A DNA stretch of 64,000 nt from Mucilaginibacter sp. KACC 22773 (GCF_028736215.1 NZ_CP117883.1:7068001-7132000), one strand, 5' to 3'. Shown: positions 17,437-26,717, counted from the first letter of the stretch. The notes: generated by a model from the sequence alone, not told the origin. Translations and numbers: made by a program.

Positions 17437-17452
17437 TGTTCCACGTGGAACA
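17437..17452. promoter_or_regulatory. parS: parS-like site 4, in the mnmG leader
   Basis: TGTTCCACGTGGAACA is a perfect 16-bp palindrome ending 12 bp before the mnmG ATG, just ahead of a GGAGG ribosome-binding site. Confidence 0.82.
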
Positions 17453-17464
17453 TGGAGGTATAAA

Positions 17465-19327
17465 ATGTTTAAGAAATATAACGTTATTGTGGTTGGTGCA
17501 GGGCATGCGGGCTGTGAAGCTGCGGCTGCGGCTGCCAACCTTGGGTCGTCTGTTTTACTCATCACCATGAATATGGGTGTGATTGCACAGATGAGTTGTA
17601 ACCCCGCTATGGGCGGCGTTGCCAAGGGACAGATAGTGCGCGAGATTGATGCATTAGGTGGTTACTCGGGTATCATCACCGATAAAACATCCATCCAATT
17701 CAGAATGCTCAACCAGTCGAAAGGCCCCGCTATGTGGAGCCCAAGAGCGCAAAGTGACCGTATGCGATTTGCCGAAGAATGGCGTTTAGCATTGGAGCGT
17801 ACGCCCAATGTCGACTTCTGGCAGGATACTGTTTCATCCCTTTTAATTAAAGGAAATACCATCGCAGGGGTACGTACCTCCTTAGGTGTCGAGATAGAAG
17901 CCGACGCCGTTGTATTGACCAATGGTACCTTTCTAAACGGCATTATCCATATAGGCGAAAAGAAATTTGGTGGTGGCCGGGCCGGCGAAAAATCGGCAAC
18001 CGGCCTAACCGAACAACTGATTGAATTAGGTTTTGATGCCGGCCGGATGAAGACCGGCACCCCTCCCCGCATTGACGGACGCAGCCTAAATTATGGGTTG
18101 ATGGAAGAACAATGGGGCGACGAAGAACGCGGCCGTTTCTCCTACACCGATGTTGAAATGATACAACAGCAACGCTGCTGCTGGATTACTTATACCAATA
18201 CCAACGTACACGAAACATTAAAAGAAGGCTTCGAAAAATCGCCCATGTTTACCGGCCGCATCAAAGGATTAGGCCCAAGGTATTGCCCGTCTATTGAAGA
18301 TAAGATAAACCGTTTTGCAGAGCGCGACCGTCACCAGATTTTTGTTGAGCCTGAAGGATTGAACACGGTAGAGATTTATGTAAATGGTTTTTCAACTTCC
18401 CTGCCCGAAGATGTACAGTATAAAGCGCTGATTCAAATACCCGGTTTCGAGAACGCCAAAATGTTCCGCCCGGGTTATGCCATCGAGTATGATTACTTCC
18501 CACCTATCCAGTTAGGGTTAACATTGGAAACCAAATTGATCAGCAACTTGTACTTCGCCGGACAGATCAATGGTACCACCGGATATGAGGAAGCAGCATC
18601 GCAGGGCTTCATAGCAGGTATCAACGCGCATCAAAAAATCAATGATAAACATGAACTGATCCTGAAAAGATCGGAGTCATATATCGGTGTATTGATTGAC
18701 GACCTGGTAACCAAAGGCACCGAAGAACCATACCGCATGTTTACTTCAAGGGCAGAGCACCGTTTATTATTACGCCAGGATAATGCCGATATCCGCCTCT
18801 CTCCTATGGGCCATGATTTAGGACTGATAAGCGACGAGCGTTTGGATAAGGTAAAACAGAAGATTAAAAACTCCGATGATATTGTTGCCTACACCCGCAC
18901 CAAATCTATCGACCCATCTGTAGTAAATGGTTTGCTTGAGGAGTTGGGTACATCGGCCATTAACCAGGGCGCCAAACTTTTCAATTTGTTAAGCCGTCCG
19001 CAGGTTGGCTTTAATGATCTTAAAAAAGCCGACACCGGGCTGGAAGAATTATTATCGGCCTACGACAAAGAAACAATTGAGCAGGCTGAAATAAAAATCA
19101 AATATGAGAGTTACTTTATAAAAGAAATGGAAATTGTTGACCGGATGAAAAAAATGGAAGACCGCGAGATCAATCCAAATTTCGATTATCACACTTTAGT
19201 TTCGTTATCAAAAGAAGCCCGCGAAAAATTGATGAAGATAAAACCACGCACTTTAGGCCAGGCATCCCGAATTTCGGGCGTTTCGCCGTCGGATATTTCG
19301 GTTTTGATGGTTCATGTGTCCCGATAG
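17465..19327 (+). CDS. mnmG: tRNA uridine-5-carboxymethylaminomethyl modification enzyme MnmG
   Basis: A 620-residue FAD protein that, with MnmE, places the carboxymethylaminomethyl group on the wobble uridine of some tRNAs. GAGHAGCEAA (residues 11-20) is the FAD-binding loop; SCNPAMGGVAKGQIVREIDALGG, GTFLNG, MKTGTPPRIDGRS and the C-terminal TLGQASRISGVSPSDIS are family signatures. The ATG at 17465 is chosen because it follows GGAGG; the longer frame back to 17423 would translate the parS palindrome. Length normal (about 620-630). MnmE is not in the window. Confidence 0.96.
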   Translation: MFKKYNVIVVGAGHAGCEAAAAAANLGSSVLLITMNMGVIAQMSCNPAMGGVAKGQIVREIDALGGYSGIITDKTSIQFRMLNQSKGPAMWSPRAQSDRMRFAEEWRLALERTPNVDFWQDTVSSLLIKGNTIAGVRTSLGVEIEADAVVLTNGTFLNGIIHIGEKKFGGGRAGEKSATGLTEQLIELGFDAGRMKTGTPPRIDGRSLNYGLMEEQWGDEERGRFSYTDVEMIQQQRCCWITYTNTNVHETLKEGFEKSPMFTGRIKGLGPRYCPSIEDKINRFAERDRHQIFVEPEGLNTVEIYVNGFSTSLPEDVQYKALIQIPGFENAKMFRPGYAIEYDYFPPIQLGLTLETKLISNLYFAGQINGTTGYEEAASQGFIAGINAHQKINDKHELILKRSESYIGVLIDDLVTKGTEEPYRMFTSRAEHRLLLRQDNADIRLSPMGHDLGLISDERLDKVKQKIKNSDDIVAYTRTKSIDPSVVNGLLEELGTSAINQGAKLFNLLSRPQVGFNDLKKADTGLEELLSAYDKETIEQAEIKIKYESYFIKEMEIVDRMKKMEDREINPNFDYHTLVSLSKEAREKLMKIKPRTLGQASRISGVSPSDISVLMVHVSR

Positions 19328-19442
19328 ATTATAACTAACTGATAATTAATAGTTTACAAAAAGTCTTTTTAAATCAATTATTTTAGATTTTTAATAGTAG
19401 GATTCGTAAAAATATAAAAATCGCTTATATCGCCTAAAAACT

Positions 19443-21089
19443 ATGTTAAATCAAAAACCGGCTAATTTTTACAATTTTTTCTTCTATATTTTTGTCTCTT
19501 TGGTCATTTTGGGCTGCGCAGCCCAGCAACAACCGCAGGGTGGCCCGCGAGACGTAACACCCCCGGTTTTGGTGAAGGCCTTGCCGGCCAACAAGACCCG
19601 CAATTTTGCCGCCAAAGAAATTAACCTGGAATTTGACGAGTTTATAAAACTGGCCAACCAGTACACCGAAATTACCATGAGCCCAACCATGGAAAAACAA
19701 CCGGAGTATTCGGCTAATAAAAAACACCTGCGTATAGTTTTCAAAGACACCCTTAAAAAAAATACAACCTACGTTATCAATTTTGGAAAAGGCATCCAGG
19801 ATGTAAACGAAAGTAACGTGATGAAAAATTTCACCTACGTTTTTTCAACCGGCCCCCATATCGATTCGCTGAGCATTTCGGGAACGGTTACCAATACCCT
19901 CACCAGGGAAAATGAAAAAGATGTAACGGTAATGCTTTTCCCACTGAAACAAGACTCTCTCCTGTTTGGTAAAAAGAAGCCATCCATTTTTACCACCACC
20001 GATTCATCGGGAAATTTTAGTTTAAATAATTTACATGAAGACCAGTATCGTATTTACGCGTTAAAAGAAGCAAGCCCGGATAAAATTTTTAACAACGATA
20101 ATGAACTCATCGCTTTTTTAAAGAAACCCATCAATCTTAAATCCGATACAGCAAATATCAAACTAAACCTTTTTAAGCAATTCCCCGAAAAATTCCGATT
20201 CTCCGAAAAACGATTTGACGTTGATGGAAAAATGTTGCTGGTATTTAATAAGGCTTTGCAAAACCCATCGCTAAAAATAATTTACCCGGCAGATATCAAT
20301 AACCAGAAGTTTGTAGAATTTAGTAAAACTAAAGATACCGCATCGGTATTTGTAAAATACATGAACTTCGATTCCATCCGGGTAGCCGTTTATGATAACA
20401 ATAAACCGGTTGACACAACCTACCTGCTAAAACAGAAAAAAGAAAACTTCGTCCGGGTATTCAACTTCAAATACAATATATCCAACGATAAGCTTAAACC
20501 AGGTACCGATCTTAAAATTACCAGCAACCTGCCCGTAGATGCTATTGACAATTCTCAGATCACGCTGAAGGAAGATTCTATCGGGCTGGGCTCATCCGAT
20601 TATACTTTACAAAAAGATACCGGAAATGTTAAGAGCTTAACACTTAAATACCGCTGGCGGCAAAACGCCAAATACGAGCTTATTTTTAACCCCGGCGCAT
20701 TTACGGATATATATGGTGACAAAAATAAATACGCTTCAAAAAAATTCCAGCCTGATAAGCCCGAAAACTATAGTTCGCTTACGTTGAAAGTTACATTGCC
20801 CGATACCTCAAAAGCCTATGTTATTGAGTTGCTTAATGATCAAAAAGTTGTATTAGAGACAACCCCCATAAGGCGAAGCGGGCCTGTTGCCTATAAAACT
20901 ATTTTAACCGGCAAATACTTCATCAGGGTAATTTACGACGAAAATAAAAATGGCCGTTGGGATAGTGGTAACGTGCACTTAAAAAAGCAACCCGAAAATA
21001 CCTGGGTAAACGAAAAAGAAATTACCCTGAGGCCCAACTGGGAGGCCGAGGAACCTATTGTAGTGCCCAAGGAGCCACTTACTCCATAA
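19443..21089 (+). CDS. Ig-like domain (Big_5) lipoprotein
   Basis: A 548-residue envelope protein. The signal ends in a lipobox (VILGC, Cys25). Residues ~35-140 form a Big_5/SbsA Ig-like domain: the PQGGPRDVTPPVLVKALPAN start, EINLEFDEFIKL, and NTTYVINFGKGIQDVNE are its pattern. A carboxypeptidase-like/CnaB-type beta domain follows (~145-230, SISGTVTN). The rest is beta-rich and ends in a basic segment like a lipoprotein-anchored scaffold. It is widespread in Bacteroidota without an assigned role. Its 3' end overlaps the convergent gamma carbonic anhydrase gene by 11 bp. Confidence 0.82.
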   Translation: MLNQKPANFYNFFFYIFVSLVILGCAAQQQPQGGPRDVTPPVLVKALPANKTRNFAAKEINLEFDEFIKLANQYTEITMSPTMEKQPEYSANKKHLRIVFKDTLKKNTTYVINFGKGIQDVNESNVMKNFTYVFSTGPHIDSLSISGTVTNTLTRENEKDVTVMLFPLKQDSLLFGKKKPSIFTTTDSSGNFSLNNLHEDQYRIYALKEASPDKIFNNDNELIAFLKKPINLKSDTANIKLNLFKQFPEKFRFSEKRFDVDGKMLLVFNKALQNPSLKIIYPADINNQKFVEFSKTKDTASVFVKYMNFDSIRVAVYDNNKPVDTTYLLKQKKENFVRVFNFKYNISNDKLKPGTDLKITSNLPVDAIDNSQITLKEDSIGLGSSDYTLQKDTGNVKSLTLKYRWRQNAKYELIFNPGAFTDIYGDKNKYASKKFQPDKPENYSSLTLKVTLPDTSKAYVIELLNDQKVVLETTPIRRSGPVAYKTILTGKYFIRVIYDENKNGRWDSGNVHLKKQPENTWVNEKEITLRPNWEAEEPIVVPKEPLTP

Positions 21090-21591
21090 ACCAACCCGAA
21101 TACATGATATAGTTTTTTGGAAGCTGCTTAAGCAGCTCTATTTGCTGATCTGTTAAAGGCTTTATTTTTTTTGCAGGCATACCGGCATATAAAAAACCCG
21201 ATTCGCAAACCGTATTTTCCAATACTACCGCGCCGGCAGCAATGATCACAAACTGGTTAACAACCGCATGATCCATTACGATAGCGCCCATGCCCACCAG
21301 GGTATGGTCATGCAGCGTACAGCCATGCACCAGGGCGTTGTGGCCGATAGATACATTACTTCCAATATTTGTAGGCGCCCTTAAATAGGTAGCATGTATC
21401 ACCGCGCCATCCTGGATATTGGTATTGTCCCCTATCCTGATATAATGCACATCGCCCCGGATAACCGCATTAAACCAAACCGAACAATTACTGCCAATAA
21501 CTACATCGCCAACAATGGTAGCGTTTTCGGCGATGAAACAATCTTCGCCCCAGATTGGGCTTTTATCTTTTACAGGTAATATCAGCGGCAT
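21079..21591 (-). CDS. Gamma carbonic anhydrase-family protein
   Basis: A 170-residue left-handed beta-helix protein built from hexapeptide repeats (IVGDVVIGSNCSVWF, VRGDV-like IRGDVHYIRIG). The zinc-binding histidines are in place: AVIHAT and NALVHGCTLHDH. The catalytic Glu loop of archaeal Cam is absent, as in the YrdA/CaiE group, so activity with CO2 is uncertain. Length normal (about 170-180). Single gene, convergent and overlapping by 11 bp with the preceding lipoprotein gene. Confidence 0.9.
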   Translation of the reverse strand: MPLILPVKDKSPIWGEDCFIAENATIVGDVVIGSNCSVWFNAVIRGDVHYIRIGDNTNIQDGAVIHATYLRAPTNIGSNVSIGHNALVHGCTLHDHTLVGMGAIVMDHAVVNQFVIIAAGAVVLENTVCESGFLYAGMPAKKIKPLTDQQIELLKQLPKNYIMYSGWFME

Positions 21592-21667
21592 AATTTAAAA
21601 AATTAGTGAATTAGCGATTTGGTGAATTAGTGATTTAAATTTTATTTATGTTTGAGGACAAATTTAA

Positions 21668-21740
21668 GCGGAAATAGCTCAGCTGGTAGAGCATCAGTTT
21701 CCCAAACTGAAGGCCGCGGGTTCGAATCCCGTTTTCCGCT
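21668..21740 (+). tRNA. tRNA-Gly (anticodon CCC)
   Basis: A 73-base cloverleaf without encoded CCA. The acceptor arm is GCGGAAA with TTTCCGC and discriminator T. The D arm is GCTC/GAGC, the anticodon loop TTCCCAA inside a TCAGT/ACTGA stem gives anticodon CCC, and the T arm carries GGTTCGAATCC. It reads the GGG glycine codon. It stands alone. Confidence 0.93.
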
Positions 21741-21876
21741 CTTATAGCTTCATAACGGCGTTACCACTGCTGATAGAAGCGATGGTCGGGCTCATTGCTC
21801 ATACTGCACAGGCCTTAGCCACAATTGGCCGGTATCCGTGACGATCCCTAACGCAGAAATATTTCTTAAAATAAAG

Positions 21877-22278
21877 TTATTCTTTATTCCTGTTAAGTAT
21901 CCATTTTTCATAAGCTTCATCGCCCATCAAGTCGAAATTTGGCAATTCTCCATAGTTCACCCTTTGGAAGAAACCGTAGTTCTGCTTCCAATGGCTGTCT
22001 TCAATATTTTCTATCCAAGAATCATATCCAAATGATTTCCAATCAGCCGTTTCATCCGGATTTATTTTCTTAAAAAGCATAGCCGAAATTTGATTACCCC
22101 AAGCTAAAGCATCTGCCTCGGATTCCGCAGTTATAAAAATTCCTGTAGATGATTCATAATCCTCCATCAATCCCTTATTCCATCTATGATAACTTTCAGT
22201 ATCGTGATACATGATACCTACCAAATACACTGACATAAGCCGAGTCATATTACCAAAACTTCCACCACTTTTTTTCAT
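21877..22278 (-). CDS. Hypothetical protein next to tRNA-Gly
   Basis: A 133-residue soluble protein that I do not recognise. It is rich in Trp, Tyr, Asp and Glu (YHRWNKGLMEDYESS, WIENIEDSHWKQNYGFFQ), has no signal peptide and no membrane segment. The Trp/Asp-rich, acidic composition resembles immunity proteins of contact-dependent or polymorphic toxins, but no partner toxin is nearby, so this is only a guess. The sequence between the tRNA end and its stop (21741-21876) holds no gene. Confidence 0.6.
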   Translation of the reverse strand: MKKSGGSFGNMTRLMSVYLVGIMYHDTESYHRWNKGLMEDYESSTGIFITAESEADALAWGNQISAMLFKKINPDETADWKSFGYDSWIENIEDSHWKQNYGFFQRVNYGELPNFDLMGDEAYEKWILNRNKE

Positions 22279-22347
22279 CCATTATCTTATCCCCAACACT
22301 AATTTCTCCAAAAATTGGTGAAATCAAAAAATCAGTGTAATCCCAAA

Positions 22348-23340
22348 TCATAACCCCAGCCTCGCCGATATCTCCAGCATCCTCTCAATCGGCTTCACTG
22401 CTTTTTCAATAATATGCTCAGGTACGGTAACCTCTGGTAATCCATTCTTTAAACACAGGTACAATTTTTCCAGTGTGTTGCGTTTCATGTGCGGGCAATC
22501 GTTGCAGGCACAGCTGTTGTTTGGTGGCGCCGGGATGAATATCTTATCCGGGTTCTCTTTTTGCATCTGGTGCAGTATTCCGGCCTCTGTAGCCACTATA
22601 AACTCTTTTTCGGGGCGAGTACCCGCGTACTTTAAAATACCCGTTGTAGAGCCTATATAGTCGGCCATTTGCAATATCACTTCTTCACATTCGGGATGCG
22701 CCAACAGCTTTGCGCCGGGGTGCCTTTCCTTCAGTTTGGTTATCTTTTCGCGGCTGAAAATTTCATGCACCATGCAGGCCCCGTTCCACAATACCAGGTC
22801 GCGGCCTGTTTTTTTGGCTACGTACGCGCCAAGGTTTTTATCGGGGCCGAAGATGATCTTCTGATCTTTCGGCAAGCTTTCTACAATCTGCACTGCGTTG
22901 CTCGATGTACACACAATATCGCTTAAAGCTTTCAGTTCTGCAGTACAGTTTACGTAGGTGATCACCAGGTGATCCGGATAGTTTTCTTTAAACTTTTTAA
23001 ATAAATGTGGAGGGCAACTATCTGCTAATGAGCATCCTGCCTTTACGTCGGGTAGTAATACCTTCTTTGCAGGCGAAAGTATTTTGGCAGTCTCGGCCAT
23101 AAAATGTACCCCGGCAAAAACGATAACGTCGGCATCGGTTTTGGCAGCCTGCTGCGATAGCCCAAGGCTATCGCCAATATAATCTGCAATATCCTGTATA
23201 TCGGGATCCTGGTAGTAATGGGCCAAAATGACGGCATTTTTTTCCTTTTTGAGTTTTTCAATTTCATCAAACAAGTCAAGGGTTGGGTCGATGTATTCGT
23301 CCACAAATCCTGTCACATTTATTTCTTCGAAGATATCCAT
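22348..23340 (-). CDS. nadA: Quinolinate synthase A
   Basis: A 330-residue [4Fe-4S] enzyme that condenses iminoaspartate with dihydroxyacetone phosphate to quinolinate in NAD synthesis. AHYYQDPDIQDIADYIGDSLGLS is the substrate-binding start. The three cluster cysteines can be placed in VKAGCSLADSCPPH, VNCTAELK or GACMVHE, and CNDCPHMKRNTL, as in long NadA enzymes. The partner nadB is divergent, 407 bp away. nadC is not in the window. Confidence 0.95.
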   Translation of the reverse strand: MDIFEEINVTGFVDEYIDPTLDLFDEIEKLKKEKNAVILAHYYQDPDIQDIADYIGDSLGLSQQAAKTDADVIVFAGVHFMAETAKILSPAKKVLLPDVKAGCSLADSCPPHLFKKFKENYPDHLVITYVNCTAELKALSDIVCTSSNAVQIVESLPKDQKIIFGPDKNLGAYVAKKTGRDLVLWNGACMVHEIFSREKITKLKERHPGAKLLAHPECEEVILQMADYIGSTTGILKYAGTRPEKEFIVATEAGILHQMQKENPDKIFIPAPPNNSCACNDCPHMKRNTLEKLYLCLKNGLPEVTVPEHIIEKAVKPIERMLEISARLGL

Positions 23341-23747
23341 TTCAACAAATCAATTAATAACAACTAATTTTATATATAAATAAAACTATTGTTTGTTATG
23401 GTGTTAGTTATGTGCAAAAGTCATTTAAAAAAATGCTATAAAAGTTATTTTTCACTTTTTATTAACAGTTTTCCACAGGTTTTTATTTTCTATTGAGTTG
23501 ATCCTGTGATTTGTATGACAATCAAATATTAATTTAAAAAGTTATTTGTTAATAATTAGGTAACCTGTAAAATGTTAGCTTTAGTGTTTAAACTGCGCAA
23601 AAGTCGCTGAAAATTTTTTCACTTTCAGCATCAAAAATGGAGTTCTCCACACTTTGATTATTTGTTAGCTATTTGTTTACACGAAATTAACATCTTTTAT
23701 ACCCGTTATTAACACAAAGTGTACTTTTACACATATATACATAAAAT
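23341..23747. promoter_or_regulatory. Divergent nadA/nadB control region with a pair of imperfect repeats
   Basis: This 407-bp AT-rich gap contains two copies of a three-part pattern in the same order: GYGCAAAAGTC (23412-23422 and 23595-23605), TTTTTCACTTT (23448-23458 and 23615-23625) and GTTYTCCACA (23468-23477 and 23642-23651). TACTTTTA (23722-23729) is a 7/8 match to the -7 element, 18 bp before the nadB ATG. A regulator common to both NAD genes could bind the repeats. Confidence 0.5.
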
Positions 23748-25340
23748 ATGACCCGAAATGTTGATTTTCTGATCGTAGGATCAGGCATCGCCGGATTAAG
23801 TTTTGCCCTTAAGGCAGCCAAACACGGTAAGGTGCTGATAGTTACAAAATCAAACGAAGACGAATCGAACACTAAGTATGCCCAGGGCGGTGTAGCAGTA
23901 GTTGTTGATAAAAAGGAAGATTCTTTTGAAAAACACATCGAAGACACCTTAATAAGCGGCGACGGCCTTTGCGACCGCGAAGTTGTAGAAGCCGTTGTTA
24001 AAGAAGGCCCCGAGCGGATTAACGAAATTATTGATTACGGAACCAATTTTGACAAGACCAACGAAGGCTTTTACGACCTGGCAAAAGAGGGCGGCCACTC
24101 CGAATTCAGGGTACTGCATTACAAGGATGTAACCGGGCTGGAAATTGAACGGTCGTTATTAGAAGAGATCCACAAAAATCCGAATATCGAGATCCTGACA
24201 CATTATTTTGCTGTAGACCTGATTACCCAACACCATTTGGGCGAATTGGTAGGTAAATCGAGTACCGATATTACGTGTTACGGTATTTACGCTTTCAACA
24301 CCGAAAGCAATGTTGTGGAAAAGATCCTGTCGAAAGTAACCGTAATGGCATCGGGTGGTGCCGGCCATATCTACTCTATCACCACAAACCCTACCATCGC
24401 TACCGGTGACGGTATTGCCATGGTTTACCGGGCTAAGGGTAAAGTAAGGAATATGGAGTTTATCCAGTTTCACCCAACCGCTTTATATAACCCCGGAGAA
24501 TACCCATCATTCCTGATATCCGAAGCAGTGCGTGGTTTTGGCGGTGTATTAAAACGTACCAACGGTGAAGAGTTTATGCAGGAGTACGATCCGCGTAAAT
24601 CATTGGCACCAAGGGATATAACAGCAAGAGCTATTGATGCCGAGATCAAAAAATCGGGCGAAGATTTTGTGTACCTGGATATCCGTCATCGCAGCAAAAA
24701 AGATATCTTAAATCATTTCCCTAATATATATGCCAAATGCCTGGAAATTGGGATAGATATGACCAAGGATATGATACCCGTTGCGCCGGCCTGCCATTAT
24801 ATGTGTGGGGGTATTATGGTTAATCATGTTGGGCAGTCATCTATATTAAGGTTATATGCCTGCGGCGAATGCTCATCAACCGGGCTGCATGGCGCCAACC
24901 GTTTGGCATCCAATTCGTTATTAGAAGCTTTGGTATTTGCACACCGTATTTATGAAGATGCTGTTGATAAATTTGAAAAAAATGTAATACCTGACAATAT
25001 CCCTGACTGGGACGAGCATGGCGTACAACTATCAAATGAAGATATCCTGGTAACCCACAATGTACGCGAAATGCAAAAGTTGATGAACGACTACGTGGGT
25101 ATCGTCCGCTCCGATTTTAGGCTGGAACGTGCCATGCGCCGTTTAGGTTTATTGTATGAAGAAACAGAATCGTTCTACAAAAAAACTAAACTATCCGTAA
25201 AGTTATGCGAACTGCGTAACCTGATACAGGTATCATTCATTGTAGTAAAATCGGCTATGTTAAGGAAAGAAAGCCGTGGGTTGCATTATACTACAGATTA
25301 CCCGGTTCATGCGGAGGAAGTTAAAGATACGGTGTTTTAG
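23748..25340 (+). CDS. nadB: L-aspartate oxidase
   Basis: A 530-residue FAD enzyme that oxidises L-aspartate to iminoaspartate, which NadA uses next. VGSGIAGLSFAL is the FAD Rossmann loop; TKYAQGGVAVV, GGHSEFRVLH, MEFIQFHPTALY, RDITARAIDAEI, HYMCGGI and GLHGANRLASNSLLEALV are the succinate dehydrogenase/NadB signatures. Length normal (about 530). It may use oxygen or, under low oxygen, fumarate as electron acceptor. Ends before a 40-bp hairpin shared with serS. Confidence 0.95.
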   Translation: MTRNVDFLIVGSGIAGLSFALKAAKHGKVLIVTKSNEDESNTKYAQGGVAVVVDKKEDSFEKHIEDTLISGDGLCDREVVEAVVKEGPERINEIIDYGTNFDKTNEGFYDLAKEGGHSEFRVLHYKDVTGLEIERSLLEEIHKNPNIEILTHYFAVDLITQHHLGELVGKSSTDITCYGIYAFNTESNVVEKILSKVTVMASGGAGHIYSITTNPTIATGDGIAMVYRAKGKVRNMEFIQFHPTALYNPGEYPSFLISEAVRGFGGVLKRTNGEEFMQEYDPRKSLAPRDITARAIDAEIKKSGEDFVYLDIRHRSKKDILNHFPNIYAKCLEIGIDMTKDMIPVAPACHYMCGGIMVNHVGQSSILRLYACGECSSTGLHGANRLASNSLLEALVFAHRIYEDAVDKFEKNVIPDNIPDWDEHGVQLSNEDILVTHNVREMQKLMNDYVGIVRSDFRLERAMRRLGLLYEETESFYKKTKLSVKLCELRNLIQVSFIVVKSAMLRKESRGLHYTTDYPVHAEEVKDTVF

Positions 25341-25359
25341 AAAATAGACTTTGTTGCGA

Positions 25360-25399
25360 ATATTATTTTAAGCGAACCTAAGTTCGCTTAAAATAATAT
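25360..25399. terminator. 40-bp perfect hairpin, bidirectional terminator of nadB and serS
   Basis: Perfect 18-bp arms (25360-25377 and 25382-25399) flank a 4-base loop CTAA. Both outer ends are A/T-rich, so it can end the two convergent transcripts. Confidence 0.85.
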
Positions 25400-25418
25400 A
25401 ATCTTTCTTGTCCCGGAC

Positions 25419-26690
25419 TTAATTAATCCATTCAAACTTAGTGTAAGGTACCAATACCTCTGGTATTTTAATCCCTTTTTCAGTTTGGTTATTCTCTAAT
25501 AAAGTAGCAACAATACGTGGCAAAGCCAGCGCGCTTCCATTTAAGGTGTGTGCTAATTGTGTTTTGCCTTCGGAATTGCGGAAACGGAGTTTCAGCCTGT
25601 TGCTCTGGAATGTTTCGAAGTTTGATACGGATGATACTTCCAACCAGCGTTGTTGTGCCGCGCTCCAGGTTTCCATGTCATAAGTTAAAGCCGATGCAAA
25701 GCCCATATCGCCACCACATAAGCGCAGCACGCGGTATGGTAAGCCCAGATTTTGTAGCAATCCCTGTACATGGGCACTCATTAGCTCCAATGTTTCGTAT
25801 GATTTATCCGGGTGTACCACCTGTACAATCTCTACCTTATCAAACTGGTGCAGGCGGTTTAGCCCGCGCACATGCGCGCCATAAGAGCCCGCCTCGCGAC
25901 GGAAACATGGCGTATGCCCGCAATGCTTAACGGGCAAATCATCCCCCTTTAATATTACGTCGCGGAAGATGTTGGTGATAGGTACCTCGGCAGTAGGTAT
26001 CAGGTATAGCTCGTCCTCATTTACAAAATACATCTGTCCTTCTTTATCGGGAAGCTGACCGGTGCCAAAACCAGAGTCCTTATTAACCATCAGCGGTACA
26101 CTCACTTCGCCGTAACCTGCTTTTTCGGCTTCGTCGATAAAATAATTGATGAGCGCCCTTTGCAGTTTGGCACCCTTATTTTTATAAACCGGGAAACCGG
26201 CGCCGGTTATTTTAACACCCAATTCAAAATCAATCAGGTTATATTTTGCAGCCAGTTCCCAATGTGGCTGGGCATTGGCGGGCAATTCCGGCTTTGCACC
26301 ATTCTCTAAAACAATTTCGTTTTCTTCAGGCGTTAAGCCTTTGGGAACCGAACTATGCGGCAGGTTTGGGAGTAATACCAGTTTTTGGTAAAGCTCCTCT
26401 TCGGTTGCGGCCAGTTGATCGCCAAATTTTTTGATGTCTTCTTTCCAGGCACCGGTTTTGGCTTTAATCTCTTCTGCTTCGGCTTTTTTGCCGACACGCA
26501 TCAGGTCGCCAATTTGTTTTGATGCTGCATTGGCCTCGGCCGAAACGTTATCCATACTGGTTTGGGTGGAGCGACGTTTGTCATCTAACCCTATCAACTC
26601 ATCAACCAGTTCGGGCTGTTTAAAATTTTTTACAGCCAAACGTTCCAAAACCTGTTCCCGGTTATCCCGGATATAACTAACTTGCAGCAT
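25419..26690 (-). CDS. serS: Seryl-tRNA synthetase
   Basis: A 423-residue class II synthetase that charges tRNA-Ser. Residues ~1-110 form the long antiparallel coiled coil that grips the tRNA variable arm. Class II motif 2 is CFRREAGSYGAHVRGLNRLHQFDKVE and motif 3 LNGSALALPRIVATLLENNQ; TAEVPITNIF is the serine/ATP pocket. Length normal. A perfect -7 element TATCTTTG (minus strand, 26707-26714) lies 17 bp upstream of the ATG. Confidence 0.97.
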   Translation of the reverse strand: MLQVSYIRDNREQVLERLAVKNFKQPELVDELIGLDDKRRSTQTSMDNVSAEANAASKQIGDLMRVGKKAEAEEIKAKTGAWKEDIKKFGDQLAATEEELYQKLVLLPNLPHSSVPKGLTPEENEIVLENGAKPELPANAQPHWELAAKYNLIDFELGVKITGAGFPVYKNKGAKLQRALINYFIDEAEKAGYGEVSVPLMVNKDSGFGTGQLPDKEGQMYFVNEDELYLIPTAEVPITNIFRDVILKGDDLPVKHCGHTPCFRREAGSYGAHVRGLNRLHQFDKVEIVQVVHPDKSYETLELMSAHVQGLLQNLGLPYRVLRLCGGDMGFASALTYDMETWSAAQQRWLEVSSVSNFETFQSNRLKLRFRNSEGKTQLAHTLNGSALALPRIVATLLENNQTEKGIKIPEVLVPYTKFEWIN

Positions 26691-26706
26691 TATTTTATTT
26701 TTTAGG

Positions 26707-26714
26707 CAAAGATA
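26707..26714 (-). promoter_or_regulatory. -7 element of serS
   Basis: TATCTTTG on the minus strand is a perfect TAnnTTTG match, 17 bp ahead of the serS ATG; no -33 TTG was found at normal spacing. Confidence 0.5.
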
Positions 26715-26717
26715 TAA

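Larger units (their letters stand above)
16912..17464. other. AT-rich putative centromere/origin-proximal region before mnmG
   Basis: A 553-bp stretch with no credible open frame. It contains three of the four parS-like palindromes and a pair of 131-bp tandem repeats with AT-rich words (ATTCGAAAAAATTCG, ATTTTATTCGTG). Chromosomal parS clusters lie near oriC in most bacteria and mnmG (gidA) is a classical origin neighbour. I found no exact DnaA box (TTATCCACA) here, so calling this oriC itself is not supported. Confidence 0.6.

Noticed and set aside
16912..17464. Calling the region oriC
   Set aside because: parS sites and AT-rich repeats are present, but no exact DnaA box (TTATCCACA) was found on either strand and dnaA is not in the window.
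23469..23651. DnaA boxes between nadA and nadB
   Set aside because: TTTTCCACA and TTCTCCACA each differ from the consensus by one base, and two such words in AT-rich DNA are weak evidence on their own.
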